This document shows, piece by piece, positions 16,384 through 28,332 of a stretch of 40,095 bases of DNA. Both the position numbers and the translations under genes were made by a program. Origin of the DNA: Roseburia hominis (GTDB taxonomy: Bacteria > Bacillota > Clostridia > Lachnospirales > Lachnospiraceae); NCBI RefSeq assembly GCF_021531695.1, contig NZ_JADYUI010000025.1, forward strand, positions 1 to 40,095. Direction: 5' to 3'. Under the pieces are notes generated by a model that saw only the letters and a list, made by a program, of their open reading frames with translations, did not search any database and was not told the DNA's origin. Numbering within the stretch: the first letter of the stretch is position 1; each line of letters begins with the position of its first letter.

Positions 16384-16941
16384 GTGGCAAAAGTAGAACT
16401 TAAACAACCAATCGTACAGGAAATTTCTGAACACATCAAAGACGCACAGTCCGTAGTAGTTGTAAACTACCGTGGTCTTACCGTTGCAGAAGATACTGAG
16501 TTGCGTAAACAGTTGAGAGAAGCAGGTGTTGTTTACAAGGTATACAAAAATACATTAGTAAACTTTGCAATTAAAGGAACAGATTTCGAAAGTCTTGCTG
16601 AGACATTGGAAGGACCGAATGCGCTTGCTATTTCAACAACAGATGCAACAGCTCCTGCAAGAATTTTATCTAAATTCGCTAAGACAGCTCCGGCATTAGA
16701 AATCAAAGCTGGTGTTGTAGAAGGAACTTTCTACGATGCAAAGGGCATGGCAGCAATCGCAGCCGTACCATCAAGAGAAGAATTACTTTCCAAATTCCTT
16801 GGAAGCATTCAGTCTCCGATTACAAACTTTGCTCGTGTGCTTAACCAGATCGCTGAAAAAGGCGGCGCTGGTGCAGCAGAAGAAACTGTAGCTGAAGCCG
16901 CTCCTGCAGAGGAAGCTCCAGCAGAAACACCGGCTGAATAA
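16384..16941 (+). CDS. rplJ: 50S ribosomal protein L10
   Basis: A 185-residue protein. VVVVNYRGLTVAEDTELR and YKVYKNTLVNFAI are typical L10 RNA-binding segments; the C-terminal helix that carries L7/L12 dimers is followed by an Ala/Glu/Pro-rich tail (from about 160), somewhat longer than the 165-residue norm. The start is GTG 16384 after AAGGAGGTG. Controlled by the leader upstream. Confidence 0.96.
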   Translation: MAKVELKQPIVQEISEHIKDAQSVVVVNYRGLTVAEDTELRKQLREAGVVYKVYKNTLVNFAIKGTDFESLAETLEGPNALAISTTDATAPARILSKFAKTAPALEIKAGVVEGTFYDAKGMAAIAAVPSREELLSKFLGSIQSPITNFARVLNQIAEKGGAGAAEETVAEAAPAEEAPAETPAE

Positions 16942-16989
16942 TTCGGACGGTAATGGAACGAAAATAAACCATAATGGAGGGAAATTAAA

Positions 16990-17367
16990 ATGGCAAAATT
17001 AACAACAGAAGAATTTATTGAAGCAATCAAAGAATTATCTGTATTAGAATTAAACGACTTAGTAAAAGCATGTGAAGAAGAATTTGGTGTATCCGCAGCA
17101 GCAGGTGTTGTAGTAGCAGCAGCTGGTGGAGACGGTGCAGCAGCAGGTGAAGAAAAGACTGAGTTTGATGTAGAATTAACAGAAGTTGGTCCTAACAAAG
17201 TTAAAGTCATCAAAGTTGTTCGTGAAGCAACAGGATTAGGATTAAAAGAAGCAAAAGACTTAGTTGATAGCGCTCCTAAGGTATTAAAAGAAGCAGCTGA
17301 CAAAGCAACAGCAGATGATATCAAAGCTAAATTAGAAGCAGAAGGTGCTAAAGTTACATTAAAATAG
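16990..17367 (+). CDS. rplL: 50S ribosomal protein L7/L12
   Basis: A 125-residue acidic protein. The dimerising N-domain ([19 protein letters not shown]), an Ala/Gly-rich hinge (about 35-55) and the C-domain that recruits translation factors ([20 protein letters not shown]) are all present. Start ATG 16990 after GGAGGG. Terminated at 17388-17445. Confidence 0.97.
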   Translation: MAKLTTEEFIEAIKELSVLELNDLVKACEEEFGVSAAAGVVVAAAGGDGAAAGEEKTEFDVELTEVGPNKVKVIKVVREATGLGLKEAKDLVDSAPKVLKEAADKATADDIKAKLEAEGAKVTLK

Positions 17368-17375
17368 TCGCGATT

Positions 17376-17540
17376 CAGCGGACTGAGAATAGAAAAGCCA
17401 GTCATATGCCGTACATGTACGAGCATAAGGCTGGCTTTTTCTATTTGAAGGCGCAACGCGCGCCTGGCGTTGCAAAGCAATGCCAGGCAGTCCGCTGGGA
17501 GCGCCAGCCCGCGCACGAGAAGCGGAGCTTCGAGTGTCGC
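17376..17540. repeat. GC-rich palindromic REP-like block after rplL
   Basis: CAGCGGACTG (17376-17385) and its exact complement CAGTCCGCTG (17488-17497) bracket the rplL terminator. Inside, 17462-17473 pairs with 17477-17488 (12 bp with one G.U, AAA loop). Just outside, CAC-GA-GAAGC (17514-17523) pairs with GCTTC-GA-GTG (17527-17536) around GGA, leaving a symmetric tandem G/A mismatch. Base composition is far richer in G+C than anything nearby. This looks like a dispersed repetitive palindrome; copies elsewhere in the genome cannot be checked here. Confidence 0.6.
17388..17445 (+). terminator. rplJL terminator
   Basis: A long hairpin with arms AAAAGCCAG and CTGGCTTTTT, extended outward by AATAG/CTATT and inward by a second GTAC-palindrome. 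The T-run after the stem supports intrinsic termination. Confidence 0.85.
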
Positions 17541-17680
17541 ACTGCTTGCGGCTTTTGAGGTTGAAAGCGAAGCTTAAAGTAAAAAAAGGCTATGATTTCC
17601 ATTATTGTTATGATATACTAAAAAAGCGTGTGAAAAGGAGTTTAGATAGCGCAAAAAAAGGAAAAAGAAGGAGTAAAGAA

Positions 17681-18079
17681 ATGGAAGAAAAGAAAAAACT
17701 TGCAACAGGATTGACGGTTTGGTTATGGATTGTATTTATCATTAACATAATCACAACACTTCTTGCAGTAGTAGGAACAATTGGAGCATCTGCATTAGGA
17801 CTCGGTGGAGCTTATGTAGTTGTTTGCGTACTTAGCGTAATCCTGGAGATTGTACTGATTGTTGGCGTTGCAATGATGCTGTTTGCACACAAGAAAGCAG
17901 GATTTTTTGTTGTCGTTGCAGCTGCAGTTTTAGGGTTGGTTGTTAATTTGGTTACATACAATATGACCGGTGACTTTACAGGTGCTAATATTGCAAAATC
18001 CATAATCAGTGCAGTTGTTGCACCATTGATTATTTACTTACTTGCTAAGAAAGACATGGAGAATGGTGTTTTGGCATAA
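17681..18079 (+). CDS. small four-helix membrane protein of unknown function
   Basis: A 132-residue hydrophobic protein with about four membrane segments: LTVWLWIVFIINIITTLLA, VVCVLSVILEIVLIVGVAMM, GFFVVVAAAVLGLVVNLV and IISAVVAPLIIYLLA, and charged ends (MEEKKK; KKDMEN). Start ATG 17681 follows AAGAAGGAG; the longer open frame from 17480 runs through the palindromic repeat and is not credible. It sits alone between rplL and rpoB, with a terminator at 18091-18124. No family was recognised. Confidence 0.7.
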   Translation: MEEKKKLATGLTVWLWIVFIINIITTLLAVVGTIGASALGLGGAYVVVCVLSVILEIVLIVGVAMMLFAHKKAGFFVVVAAAVLGLVVNLVTYNMTGDFTGANIAKSIISAVVAPLIIYLLAKKDMENGVLA

Positions 18080-18090
18080 GTGCACTAGTG

Positions 18091-18124
18091 AAAAAGCAGA
18101 AGTTGAAGAGCTTCTGCTTTTTTT
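18091..18124 (+). terminator. terminator of the membrane protein gene
   Basis: AAAAAGCAGAAG (18091-18102) pairs with CTTCTGCTTTTT (18111-18122) and a run of seven T follows the G+C part. Confidence 0.85.
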
Positions 18125-18165
18125 GCGGGCTGTTACAAAAAAGTAAAAAAATCCAGAAATCCTGC

Positions 18166-18195
18166 TTGACTTATTTTGAATGTTTGTGTTATCAT
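18166..18195 (+). promoter_or_regulatory. sigma-A promoter of rpoB-rpoC
   Basis: TTGACT (18166-18171), 18-bp spacer, TATCAT (18190-18195). It leaves a 5' leader of about 120 nt before rpoB in which I see no clear structure. rpoBC are thus uncoupled from rplJL here. Confidence 0.7.
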
Positions 18196-18324
18196 ATACG
18201 TTGCACTATTGTGGTGACATGGGCTTATTTGCGTTATCTAAATAGTGGTGAATTGGTTAAAGATACACCTTATATAGTAGGAAAAGGTAGATTTTAATAA
18301 AAATAAACGAGAGGTGAAACGTCA

Positions 18325-21300
18325 ATGGAGAAAAACAGAATACGTCCGGTCAAAGCTGGAAAAGGTTTGCGTATGAGTTACTCGAGACAAAAAGAAGTGT
18401 TGCAAATGCCGAATTTGATTGAGGTACAGAAAGATTCTTATCAGTGGTTTCTGGATGAGGGATTAAAAGAAGTATTTGCGGATATTTCCCCGATTGCCGA
18501 TTACAGCGGTCATTTAAGTCTGGAGTTCGTAGATTTTACTTTGTGTGAGGACGATGTCAAGTATTCTATTCCGGAATGTAAGCAAAGGGACGCTACTTAT
18601 GCGGCTCCTTTAAAGGTGAAAGTACGTTTGCACAACAAAGAAAACGATGAGATTAGTGAACACGAGATCTTCATGGGCGATTTGCCACTTATGACAGAGA
18701 CCGGTACATTCGTAATCAATGGTGCAGAACGTGTAATCGTAAGCCAGTTAGTTCGTTCTCCGGGTATTTATTATGCAATTTCACATGATAAAGTGGGAAA
18801 GAGACTTTTCTCTTGTACTGTTATTCCGAATCGTGGTGCATGGTTGGAATATGAAACAGACTCCAATGACGTTTTTTACGTTCGTGTAGATAGAACAAGA
18901 AAGGTTCCGATTACAGTGCTTATTCGTGCACTCGGTATTGGAACAAACCAGCAGATTATTGATTTGTTTGGTGAAGAACCAAAGATCGTAGCAAGCTTTG
19001 GCAAGGATCCTTCTATTACAGAAAGAGAGCCACAGGGTAGTTATGAGAATGGTTTGTTAGAGTTATACAAAAAAATTCGTCCGGGCGAACCGCTTACGGT
19101 TGAGAGTGCGGAGAGTCTGATTTCTTCTATGTTCTTTGACCCGAGACGTTATGACCTTGCAAAAGTCGGTCGTTATAAATTTAATAAAAAACTGCATTTG
19201 AAGAATCGTATCAATGGACATGTGCTTGCAGAGGATGTTGTGGATACTACAACAGGTGAAATTCTTGCAGAGAAAGGCACAGAAGTAAGCAGAGAACTTG
19301 CGGAGCAGATTCAGAATGCAGCGGTGCCATATGTATGGATTCAGGCAGAAGAACGTAACGTTAAAGTGTTGTCTTCCATGATGGTTGATATTCGTACATG
19401 GGTTCCGGAGCTTACAAATCCAAAAGAAGTTGGCGTAACAGAGCTCGTGTATTATCCGATCTTGAAACAATTGATGGATGAAAACGACAATTTTGAGGAT
19501 TTAAAAGAAGCAATCCGTAAAAATATTCCGGATTTGATTCCGAAACATATTACAAAGGATGATATTTTTGCTTCTATTAATTATAATATGCATTTAGAGT
19601 GGTCTCTCGGAAATGATGATGATATTGACCATTTGGGTAACAGACGTATCCGTGCAGTAGGTGAATTATTACAGAATCAGTATCGTATTGGTCTTTCCCG
19701 TATGGAGAGAGTGGTACGTGAGAGAATGACAACACAGGATCTGGAGGGAATTTCTCCGCAGAGTTTGATTAATATCAAACCGGTTACAGCAGCGGTAAAA
19801 GAATTCTTTGGTTCTTCCCAGCTATCTCAGTTCATGGATCAGAATAACCCATTGGGTGAGTTGACCCATAAAAGACGTTTATCTGCATTGGGACCTGGTG
19901 GTTTGTCCAGAGATCGTGCCGGATTTGAGGTTCGAGATGTTCACTACTCTCATTACGGAAGAATGTGCCCGATTGAGACGCCTGAAGGACCAAACATCGG
20001 TTTGATCAACTCTTTGGCATGTTATGCAAGAATTAACGAGTATGGATTTATTGAAGCACCATACCGTAAGATAGATAAAACAGATCCTAAGAATCCACGT
20101 GTCACAGACGAAGTAGTATACATGACTGCGGATGAGGAAGATAATTATCATGTGGCACAGGCGAATGAAAAGCTGGATGAAGAAGGACACTTTGTCAGAA
20201 ATTCTGTATCCGGTCGTTACCTGGACGAGACACAGGAATATGATAAAACCATGTTTGATTACATGGATGTATCACCTAAGATGGTGTTCTCTGTTGCTAC
20301 TGCATTGATTCCGTTCTTACAGAACGATGATGCAAACCGTGCGCTTATGGGATCTAACATGCAGCGTCAGGCAGTGCCGCTTCTTACGACAGAAGCTCCT
20401 GTTGTCGGAACCGGTATGGAAACAAAGGCAGCGGTTGACTCCGGTGTTTGTGTAATTGCAAAGAAATCAGGTGTAGTTGAAAAGTCTGTTTCTAATGAGA
20501 TTACAGTTAAAAATGATGATGGAACGACTTCCGTATATCCATTAACGAAGTTTATGCGAAGTAACCAGTCGAACTGTTACAACCAGAGACCAATCGTATT
20601 CAAAGGTGACCATGTAGATGCAGGAGAAGTTATTGCAGATGGTCCGTCTACCCAGGGTGGAGAGCTTGCCCTTGGAAAGAATCCATTGATTGGATTTATG
20701 ACATGGGAAGGATACAATTACGAAGATGCTGTATTGCTCAGTGAAAGATTGGTACAGGATGACGTATATACTTCTGTTCATATTGAAGAATACGAGGCAG
20801 AAGCCCGTGATACCAAGTTGGGACCGGAAGAAATCACAAGAGATGTTCCGGGTGTCGGTGATGATGCATTAAAGGATCTGGATGAGAGAGGTATTATCCG
20901 TATCGGTGCCGAGGTTCGTGCCGGAGATATTTTGGTTGGTAAGGTTACACCGAAGGGTGAGACAGAACTTACCGCAGAGGAAAGACTTCTTCGTGCGATT
21001 TTCGGTGAAAAAGCAAGAGAAGTAAGAGATACTTCTTTAAAGGTGCCGCATGGTGAATATGGTATCGTTGTAGAAGCCAAGGTATTTACCAGAGAAAATG
21101 GTGATGAATTATCTCCTGGTGTAAATCAGGCAGTCCGCATTTATATTGCCCAGAAGAGAAAGATTTCTGTCGGTGATAAGATGGCTGGACGTCATGGTAA
21201 CAAGGGTGTCGTTTCCCGTGTACTTCCGGTAGAAGATATGCCATTCCTTCCGAATGGCCGTCCACTTGATATCGTATTGAATCCTTTGGGTGTACCTTCA

Positions 21301-22209
21301 CGTATGAATATTGGTCAGGTCCTTGAGATTCACTTAAGTCTTGCTGCGAAAGTATTAGGCTTTAATATTGAGACCCCGGTATTCGATGGTGCAAAGGAAA
21401 TTGATATTCAGGATACTTTGGAACTGGCAAATGATTATGTAAATACTTCGTGGGATGAATTCGAAGCCAAGTATAAAGATACGCTTCGCCCGGATGTTAT
21501 GCAGTATTTATCTGATAACAGAGCACATAGAGAATTGTGGAAGGGCGTACCGATTTCAAGAGATGGTAAAGTTCAGCTTCGTGATGGTAGAACCGGTGAA
21601 TGTTTTGATGGACCGGTAACAATTGGTCACATGCATTATCTGAAGCTGCATCACCTGGTAGACGATAAGATTCATGCACGTTCTACCGGTCCATACTCCT
21701 TAGTAACACAGCAGCCACTTGGTGGTAAAGCACAGTTCGGTGGACAGCGTTTCGGAGAAATGGAAGTTTGGGCACTGGAAGCTTACGGTGCATCTTATAC
21801 ATTACAGGAAATTCTGACCGTGAAATCAGATGATGTTATCGGTCGTGTTAAGACTTATGAAGCAATTATTAAGGGCGATAATATCCCTGAACCGGGTATT
21901 CCGGAATCTTTCAAGGTACTTTTGAAAGAACTTCAGTCCCTGTGTCTGGATGTAAGAGTTCTGGATGAGAATCGGGAAGAAGTAGAGTTGATGGAAACCA
22001 GCGAGTATGGTAATACAGATTTGAATTCTATTATTTCAGGAGATAAGGATTTCGCATTTGAAGATAGTGAATCTTTCGAAAAAATGGGATTCCAGAAGCA
22101 GGAGTTTGACCAGGACAGCGAAGAACTCGTGAATATCGAAGACGAAGATGACAGCGAGGATGCTGATGCTGACATGGATTTCGAAGATGATATTCTTGAT
22201 GAAGAATAG
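18325..22209 (+). CDS. rpoB: DNA-directed RNA polymerase subunit beta
   Basis: A 1294-residue beta subunit. The rifampicin pocket reads [20 protein letters not shown] and continues LSALGPGG, with the wild-type Asp, His and Ser at the common resistance sites. The fork and active-site segments [25 protein letters not shown] and [20 protein letters not shown] are intact. The C-terminal tail is a long acidic stretch (roughly the last 55 residues), beyond what shorter family members carry. Start ATG 18325 after GAGAGGTG. 18 bp separate it from rpoC. Confidence 0.98.
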   Translation: MEKNRIRPVKAGKGLRMSYSRQKEVLQMPNLIEVQKDSYQWFLDEGLKEVFADISPIADYSGHLSLEFVDFTLCEDDVKYSIPECKQRDATYAAPLKVKVRLHNKENDEISEHEIFMGDLPLMTETGTFVINGAERVIVSQLVRSPGIYYAISHDKVGKRLFSCTVIPNRGAWLEYETDSNDVFYVRVDRTRKVPITVLIRALGIGTNQQIIDLFGEEPKIVASFGKDPSITEREPQGSYENGLLELYKKIRPGEPLTVESAESLISSMFFDPRRYDLAKVGRYKFNKKLHLKNRINGHVLAEDVVDTTTGEILAEKGTEVSRELAEQIQNAAVPYVWIQAEERNVKVLSSMMVDIRTWVPELTNPKEVGVTELVYYPILKQLMDENDNFEDLKEAIRKNIPDLIPKHITKDDIFASINYNMHLEWSLGNDDDIDHLGNRRIRAVGELLQNQYRIGLSRMERVVRERMTTQDLEGISPQSLINIKPVTAAVKEFFGSSQLSQFMDQNNPLGELTHKRRLSALGPGGLSRDRAGFEVRDVHYSHYGRMCPIETPEGPNIGLINSLACYARINEYGFIEAPYRKIDKTDPKNPRVTDEVVYMTADEEDNYHVAQANEKLDEEGHFVRNSVSGRYLDETQEYDKTMFDYMDVSPKMVFSVATALIPFLQNDDANRALMGSNMQRQAVPLLTTEAPVVGTGMETKAAVDSGVCVIAKKSGVVEKSVSNEITVKNDDGTTSVYPLTKFMRSNQSNCYNQRPIVFKGDHVDAGEVIADGPSTQGGELALGKNPLIGFMTWEGYNYEDAVLLSERLVQDDVYTSVHIEEYEAEARDTKLGPEEITRDVPGVGDDALKDLDERGIIRIGAEVRAGDILVGKVTPKGETELTAEERLLRAIFGEKAREVRDTSLKVPHGEYGIVVEAKVFTRENGDELSPGVNQAVRIYIAQKRKISVGDKMAGRHGNKGVVSRVLPVEDMPFLPNGRPLDIVLNPLGVPSRMNIGQVLEIHLSLAAKVLGFNIETPVFDGAKEIDIQDTLELANDYVNTSWDEFEAKYKDTLRPDVMQYLSDNRAHRELWKGVPISRDGKVQLRDGRTGECFDGPVTIGHMHYLKLHHLVDDKIHARSTGPYSLVTQQPLGGKAQFGGQRFGEMEVWALEAYGASYTLQEILTVKSDDVIGRVKTYEAIIKGDNIPEPGIPESFKVLLKELQSLCLDVRVLDENREEVELMETSEYGNTDLNSIISGDKDFAFEDSESFEKMGFQKQEFDQDSEELVNIEDEDDSEDADADMDFEDDILDEE

Positions 22210-22227
22210 TAGGAAGGGAGTGTCGTA

Positions 22228-25200
22228 ATGCCAGAAATAAAGAACAATGAGACATACCAGCCAATTTCTTTTGATGCAATTCAGATTGGCTTAGCATCAC
22301 CGGAAAAAATCAGAGAATGGTCAAGAGGCGAGGTAAAGAAGCCGGAAACCATTAATTATAGAACATTAAAACCGGAAAAAGATGGTCTTTTCTGTGAGAA
22401 GATTTTTGGACCGAGCAAGGACTGGGAATGTCATTGCGGAAAATATAAAAAGATTCGTTATAAAGGTGTTGTCTGCGACCGATGCGGTGTAGAAATTACA
22501 AAAGCAAGCGTTCGTAGAGAGCGTATGGGACATATTGAACTTGCAGCTCCGGTTTCTCATATCTGGTATTTCAAGGGTATACCTTCCCGTATGGGATTAA
22601 TCCTTGATTTATCACCAAGAACATTGGAAAAAGTTTTGTATTTCGCATCCTACATTGTGTTGGATGCCGGAAATACAGGCTTGCAGGTAAAACAGGTGCT
22701 TTCTGAAAATGAATATCAGGATGCAAGAGAGAAGTATGGCAATGAGTTCAGAGTTGGAATGGGTGCAGAAGCAATTCTTGAATTATTGCAAAAGATTGAC
22801 CTTGAAAAAGATTCTGCAGAGTTAAAAGCAGGTCTTAAGGAGGCAACCGGACAGAAGAGAGCAAGAATTATTAAGAGACTTGAAGTTGTAGAAGCATTCC
22901 GCGAATCAGGAAATAAGCCGGAGTGGATGGTATTGACGGTAATTCCGGTTATTCCACCGGATTTGCGTCCGATGGTTCAGTTGGATGGTGGACGTTTTGC
23001 CACTTCTGATCTGAATGATTTATATCGTAGAATTATTAATAGAAATAATCGTCTCAGAAGATTGTTAGAGCTCGGTGCACCGGACATTATCGTGCGTAAT
23101 GAAAAGCGTATGTTACAGGAAGCAGTAGATGCATTGATTGATAATGGCCGTCGAGGAAGACCGGTTACCGGACCTGGAAACAGAGCATTAAAATCTCTGT
23201 CCGATATGTTAAAGGGTAAATCCGGGCGTTTCAGACAGAATCTGTTAGGAAAGCGTGTTGACTATTCCGGACGTTCTGTTATCTGTGTAGAGCCGAAACT
23301 TAAGATTTATCAGTGCGGTCTGCCGAAAGAAATGGCAATTGAATTGTTTAAGCCTTTCGTAATGAAAGAATTGGTGGCAAACGGAACAGCCCATAACATT
23401 AAGAGTGCGAAGAAGATGGTAGAAAGACTACAGACAGAAGTCTGGGATGTCTTGGAAGATGTCATCAAAGAGCATCCGGTTATGCTAAACCGTGCACCTA
23501 CATTGCATAGATTAGGTATTCAGGCATTTGAACCGATTCTGGTCGAAGGTAAGGCAATTAAGTTACATCCATTGGTATGTACTGCATTTAATGCCGATTT
23601 CGATGGTGACCAGATGGCTGTGCATCTTCCGTTATCACAGGAAGCACAGGCAGAGTGCCGCTTCATGTTATTGTCACCGAATAACTTGTTAAAACCTTCC
23701 GATGGTGGTCCTGTTGCTGTTCCTTCTCAGGATATGGTACTTGGTATCTACTACCTGACACAGGAAAGACCAGGCTCTTTAGGCGAAGGAAAATATTTCA
23801 AGAGTGTAAATGAAGCCATTTTGGCTTATGAGAATAAAGCACTTACGTTACATTCCAGAATCCATGTCCGTGTAACAAAGACATTACCGGATGGAACGGT
23901 GAAGGAAGGTATGTGCGAATCAACTTTGGGAAGATTCATTTTTAATGAAATTATTCCTCAGGATCTTGGATTTGTAGATAGAAGTAATCCGGAAAATGAA
24001 TTCGCATTGGAAATCGATTTCCATGTTGCAAAGAAACATTTGAAACAGATTCTGGAAAAAGTAATTAATATTCATGGAGCTACCACAACGGCAGAAGTAC
24101 TTGATGATATCAAGGCAATGGGATATAAATATTCCACACAGGCAGCTATGACGGTATCTATTTCCGATATGACCGTACCACCGCAGAAACCGGAAATGAT
24201 TCAGTCTGCGCAGGATACGGTAGACCGTATTACAAAGCAGTATAAACGTGGTCTTATCACAGAAGAAGAACGTTACAAAGAAGTTGTAGAAACATGGAAA
24301 GAAACCGATGATGAGCTTACGGAAGCACTTTTGACCGGACTTGATAAATACAATAACATCTTCATGATGGCAGATTCCGGAGCCCGTGGTTCTGATAAAC
24401 AGATTAAACAGCTTGCAGGTATGCGTGGTTTGATGGCAGATACAACCGGTAGAACGATTGAGTTGCCGATTAAGTCAAACTTCCGTGAAGGTCTGGACGT
24501 ATTGGAATACTTCATGTCTGCCCATGGTGCACGTAAAGGTTTGTCTGATACAGCACTTCGTACTGCCGATTCCGGTTATCTGACCAGACGTCTGGTAGAT
24601 GTATCACAGCATATGATTGTCCGTGAGACAGATTGTTGTGAAGGAACCGGAAAAGAAATTCCGGGAATGTATGTAAAAGCATTCGTGGATGGAAAAGAAG
24701 AAATCGAAAGTTTACAGGATCGTATTACAGGTCGTTTCTCCTGTGAGACAATCTGTGATAAAGATGGTAATGTACTTGTAAAAGCCAATCATATGATTAC
24801 ACCAAAACGTGCGGCAGCAATTGTAAGTAAAGGTGTAGATGAAAAGGGAAATCCGATTGAACAGGTGAAGATTCGTACGATTCTTACTTGTCGTTCCCAT
24901 ATGGGTGTCTGCGCAAAATGTTATGGTGCCAACATGGCTACCGGAAATGCCGTACAGGTCGGTGAAGCAATTGGTATTATTGCGGCACAGTCTATCGGTG
25001 AGCCTGGTACACAGCTTACCATGCGTACATTCCATACCGGTGGTGTTGCCGGAAATGATATCACACAGGGTCTTCCTCGTGTCGAAGAAATTTTTGAAGC
25101 AAGAAAGCCGAAAGGACTTGCAATTATTACGGAATTTGGTGGCGTAGCAACGATTAAAGATACGAAAAAGAAACGCGAAATCATTGTGACAAATAATGAA

Positions 25201-25872
25201 ACAGGCGAATCCAAGACATATTTGATTCCATATGGTTCCAGAATTAAGATTATGGATGGTGCTGTTTTGGAAGCCGGTGATGAGTTGACAGAAGGATCTG
25301 TAAATCCGCATGACATCTTGAAAATCAAAGGGGTACGCGCGGTTCAGGATTACATGCTTCGTGAAGTTCAGCGTGTATACCGTTTACAGGGTGTAGATAT
25401 CAACGATAAGCATATCGAGGTTATTGTTCGCCAGATGCTGCAGAAGATTCGAATTGAGAACAATGGAGATTCCGATTTTCTTCCTGGAATTTTGGTTGAT
25501 ACCTTAGAGCTTGATGATGTAAATGAAAAATTAATAGCAGAAGGCAAGGAGCCGGCAACCGGTACACAGGTACTTCTTGGTATTACGAAGGCATCTCTTG
25601 CAACAAATTCATTCTTGTCAGCAGCTTCTTTCCAGGAGACTACAAAAGTTCTTACAGAAGCAGCCATCAAAGGAAAGATTGATCCATTGATTGGTATGAA
25701 AGAAAATGTTATTATCGGTAAACTGATTCCGGCAGGTACTGGTATGAAACGTTACCGTGACATCAAATTGGATTCCGATTTGAATGTAGATGAAGAAATA
25801 TCATTTGATGATGATGATTTTGATAGTGAAGAAATTTTAGAAGCAGAAGAAACTGTAACAGTAGAGGAGTAA
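22228..25872 (+). CDS. rpoC: DNA-directed RNA polymerase subunit beta'
   Basis: A 1214-residue beta' subunit. It has the N-terminal zinc site (CHCGKYK...CDRCGVE), the catalytic [14 protein letters not shown] that holds the Mg ions, the second zinc site ([13 protein letters not shown]), and trigger-loop/bridge regions ([36 protein letters not shown]). The acidic tail ends [16 protein letters not shown]. Start ATG 22228 after AGGAAGGGAG. Intact and of normal Firmicutes length. Terminator at about 25916-25953. Confidence 0.98.
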   Translation: MPEIKNNETYQPISFDAIQIGLASPEKIREWSRGEVKKPETINYRTLKPEKDGLFCEKIFGPSKDWECHCGKYKKIRYKGVVCDRCGVEITKASVRRERMGHIELAAPVSHIWYFKGIPSRMGLILDLSPRTLEKVLYFASYIVLDAGNTGLQVKQVLSENEYQDAREKYGNEFRVGMGAEAILELLQKIDLEKDSAELKAGLKEATGQKRARIIKRLEVVEAFRESGNKPEWMVLTVIPVIPPDLRPMVQLDGGRFATSDLNDLYRRIINRNNRLRRLLELGAPDIIVRNEKRMLQEAVDALIDNGRRGRPVTGPGNRALKSLSDMLKGKSGRFRQNLLGKRVDYSGRSVICVEPKLKIYQCGLPKEMAIELFKPFVMKELVANGTAHNIKSAKKMVERLQTEVWDVLEDVIKEHPVMLNRAPTLHRLGIQAFEPILVEGKAIKLHPLVCTAFNADFDGDQMAVHLPLSQEAQAECRFMLLSPNNLLKPSDGGPVAVPSQDMVLGIYYLTQERPGSLGEGKYFKSVNEAILAYENKALTLHSRIHVRVTKTLPDGTVKEGMCESTLGRFIFNEIIPQDLGFVDRSNPENEFALEIDFHVAKKHLKQILEKVINIHGATTTAEVLDDIKAMGYKYSTQAAMTVSISDMTVPPQKPEMIQSAQDTVDRITKQYKRGLITEEERYKEVVETWKETDDELTEALLTGLDKYNNIFMMADSGARGSDKQIKQLAGMRGLMADTTGRTIELPIKSNFREGLDVLEYFMSAHGARKGLSDTALRTADSGYLTRRLVDVSQHMIVRETDCCEGTGKEIPGMYVKAFVDGKEEIESLQDRITGRFSCETICDKDGNVLVKANHMITPKRAAAIVSKGVDEKGNPIEQVKIRTILTCRSHMGVCAKCYGANMATGNAVQVGEAIGIIAAQSIGEPGTQLTMRTFHTGGVAGNDITQGLPRVEEIFEARKPKGLAIITEFGGVATIKDTKKKREIIVTNNETGESKTYLIPYGSRIKIMDGAVLEAGDELTEGSVNPHDILKIKGVRAVQDYMLREVQRVYRLQGVDINDKHIEVIVRQMLQKIRIENNGDSDFLPGILVDTLELDDVNEKLIAEGKEPATGTQVLLGITKASLATNSFLSAASFQETTKVLTEAAIKGKIDPLIGMKENVIIGKLIPAGTGMKRYRDIKLDSDLNVDEEISFDDDDFDSEEILEAEETVTVEE

Positions 25873-25915
25873 GAAGTAAATTTACGACTTAATTTGTAAG
25901 CTGTTATGGAAACAA

Positions 25916-25953
25916 AAGAAAGATCTCCCGTGTAATGCGGTGAGGTCTTTCTT
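25916..25953 (+). terminator. rpoBC terminator
   Basis: AAGAAAGATCTCCCG and CGGTGAGGTCTTTCTT form a long stem with minor wobble/bulge positions around a short loop near 25931-25937. Confidence 0.75.
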
Positions 25954-26017
25954 AGGTCATAGGAGGGAAAATTTTACATTATCTTATGGGAGAAAATAGC
26001 TTCTTTATGGGGGAGAT

Positions 26018-27028
26018 ATGGAACATCAAAAAACAAGAAAAAAAAGACATAAAATACTAGTGATAGAATTTTCAGAGACAGAGTTTTTGGAAATTTGCGA
26101 TATATTATTAGAAAGATATGAAATTCAACAGATGTGTTTTGGGGAGGAAGTATTTTCTCTGATAAGAGGGAGCGCACCGGATTTAATTCTTCTGGATTGT
26201 GAAACAAAGAAATTAGATTGGTATAAGGTCGTGAAAAGTTTGAAAAAGGATGATATAGCGGCTAAAATTCCAATTATTTTTATTAACCGGAGTGCAAAAC
26301 AGGCAGAAATATTAAAAGGATTTAAACTGGGGTGCGCCGATTATGTTCGAAAACCGTTTGAACCGGATATTATGCGAAGTAAAATCGCAACACAAATAGA
26401 ACTTTCTGATTATCGGAATCATATGGAAGAAATGCTTATGAGAGAGAAAAGAAAAGTTGTCAAAGTGACTCTGGAGGCAATTCATGCAATTGCACAGGCG
26501 GAAGAAGCGAAAGACAGTTACACGAATGCCCATTCCGAACGTGTGGCAGAGTATGCTGTGTGTATTGCAAAGAAATTAGGCTGGAAAAGAGAACGTATTG
26601 AGTTGTTAAAAAACCAGGCGTTACTGCATGATATTGGTAAAATCGGAGTTCCGGATAACATTTTGAATAAGCATGAACCATTGACAGACGAAGAATATGA
26701 AACCATGAAACTACATGTAAAAATCGGAAGTGAAATACTAAAAAATTTTGCAGGAGAAAAATTATATGTAGGTGCGCTTTACCATCATGAAAAATGGGAT
26801 GGAAGCGGATATTTTTCCGGGAAAAAGGGGGAAGAGATTCCAATTGAAGCGAGAATCATTACGGTTGCGGATGCGTATGATGCAATGGCTTCGGAGCGTA
26901 TTTACCGGGGAATTATGGATAAAGAGAAAGTGAAAGAGGAACTAATAAAAGGAAGTGGAACGCAGTTTGATCCCAAAATAGTCAGATTGATGTTGGAAGT
27001 CATTGAGGAGAATGCCGCTTTTTCTTAA
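26018..27028 (+). CDS. response regulator with HD-GYP phosphodiesterase domain
   Basis: A 336-residue protein. A receiver domain covers 1-125, with phospho-acceptor Asp60 (LILLDCE) and Lys112 (RKPFEP); the usual N-terminal acidic pair is reduced to a single Glu17 (VIEF). An HD-GYP domain covers about 150-330: AHSERVAEYA, LLHDIGKIGVPDNIL (His204-Asp205), HHEKWDGSGY and VADAYDAM. Such proteins hydrolyse cyclic di-GMP, so it could link a signal to motility. Start ATG 26018 after GGGGGAG. It stands alone between rpoC and the str operon, where a ribosomal L7Ae-like gene is common in Firmicutes. No kinase partner is nearby. Confidence 0.9.
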   Translation: MEHQKTRKKRHKILVIEFSETEFLEICDILLERYEIQQMCFGEEVFSLIRGSAPDLILLDCETKKLDWYKVVKSLKKDDIAAKIPIIFINRSAKQAEILKGFKLGCADYVRKPFEPDIMRSKIATQIELSDYRNHMEEMLMREKRKVVKVTLEAIHAIAQAEEAKDSYTNAHSERVAEYAVCIAKKLGWKRERIELLKNQALLHDIGKIGVPDNILNKHEPLTDEEYETMKLHVKIGSEILKNFAGEKLYVGALYHHEKWDGSGYFSGKKGEEIPIEARIITVADAYDAMASERIYRGIMDKEKVKEELIKGSGTQFDPKIVRLMLEVIEENAAFS

Positions 27029-27077
27029 TAACGCGACGAAACTGTTACGATTTTTCCAAGAAAAAGGCAAAAAACCA

Positions 27078-27106
27078 TTGACAAGTTACGCGTTGATTTA
27101 TATAAT
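27078..27106 (+). promoter_or_regulatory. sigma-A promoter of the str operon
   Basis: TTGACA (27078-27083), 17-bp spacer, TATAAT (27101-27106), perfect in both boxes; rpsL begins 58 bp downstream. Confidence 0.9.
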
Positions 27107-27163
27107 ATTCTAGCGTGCATACATAGGCACGTTAGAAAATAGCACATTCAGGAGGTGAAAATA

Positions 27164-27583
27164 ATGCCAACATTTAACCAGTTAGTAAGAAAAGGACGTC
27201 AGACATCTGTTAAGAAGTCAACAGCACCAGCACTTCAGAAAGGTTACAATTCTTTAAAGAAAAAACCAACTGATACTTCTGCACCGCAGAAAAGAGGTGT
27301 TTGTACCGCAGTTAAGACTGCAACTCCTAAAAAACCTAACTCAGCTCTTAGAAAGATTGCCAGAGTTCGTCTTTCAAACGGAATCGAAGTAACATCTTAT
27401 ATCCCGGGTGAAGGTCACAATTTGCAGGAGCATAGCGTTGTTCTTATTCGTGGTGGTAGGGTAAAAGACTTACCAGGTACAAGATACCATATCATTAGAG
27501 GTACTTTGGATACAGCAGGCGTTGCCAATAGACGTCAGGCTCGTTCAAAATACGGCGCTAAAAGACCAAAAGCATCTAAATAA
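27164..27583 (+). CDS. rpsL: 30S ribosomal protein S12
   Basis: A 139-residue protein beginning [24 protein letters not shown] and [10 protein letters not shown] hold the two lysines whose changes give streptomycin resistance; both are wild type. The start is ATG 27164, after AGGAGG at 27150-27155, three codons inside the longest frame. First gene of rpsL-rpsG-fusA-tuf. Confidence 0.97.
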   Translation: MPTFNQLVRKGRQTSVKKSTAPALQKGYNSLKKKPTDTSAPQKRGVCTAVKTATPKKPNSALRKIARVRLSNGIEVTSYIPGEGHNLQEHSVVLIRGGRVKDLPGTRYHIIRGTLDTAGVANRRQARSKYGAKRPKASK

Positions 27584-28254
<671 letters not shown>

Positions 28255-28332
28255 TCATCTGGTTGCATAGATTTATAGTGAATGGAACAGATTCTGTTTC
28301 ATATGGCTTACAAATATAAGGAGGAAAATCCC

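Noticed and set aside
16163-16396. 77-residue open frame between rplA and rplJ
   Set aside because: It covers the L10 leader and its terminator; the sequence is explained by RNA structure.
16809-17516. 235-residue open frame on the minus strand over rplJ-rplL
   Set aside because: It is an antisense shadow of rplJ/rplL and the repeat, rich in Ala/Ser/Pro.
17480-17680. Long N-terminal extension of the membrane protein gene
   Set aside because: It runs through the GC-rich palindromic repeat, has no ribosome site and looks unlike protein; ATG 17681 has AAGAAGGAG.
24712-25311. 199-residue open frame on the minus strand inside rpoC
   Set aside because: Antisense shadow of a clearly functional rpoC; no ribosome site or domain.
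18325-27583. Rifampicin or streptomycin target mutations in rpoB/rpsL
   Set aside because: The standard positions (Asp, His, Ser in rpoB; both Lys in rpsL) are wild type.
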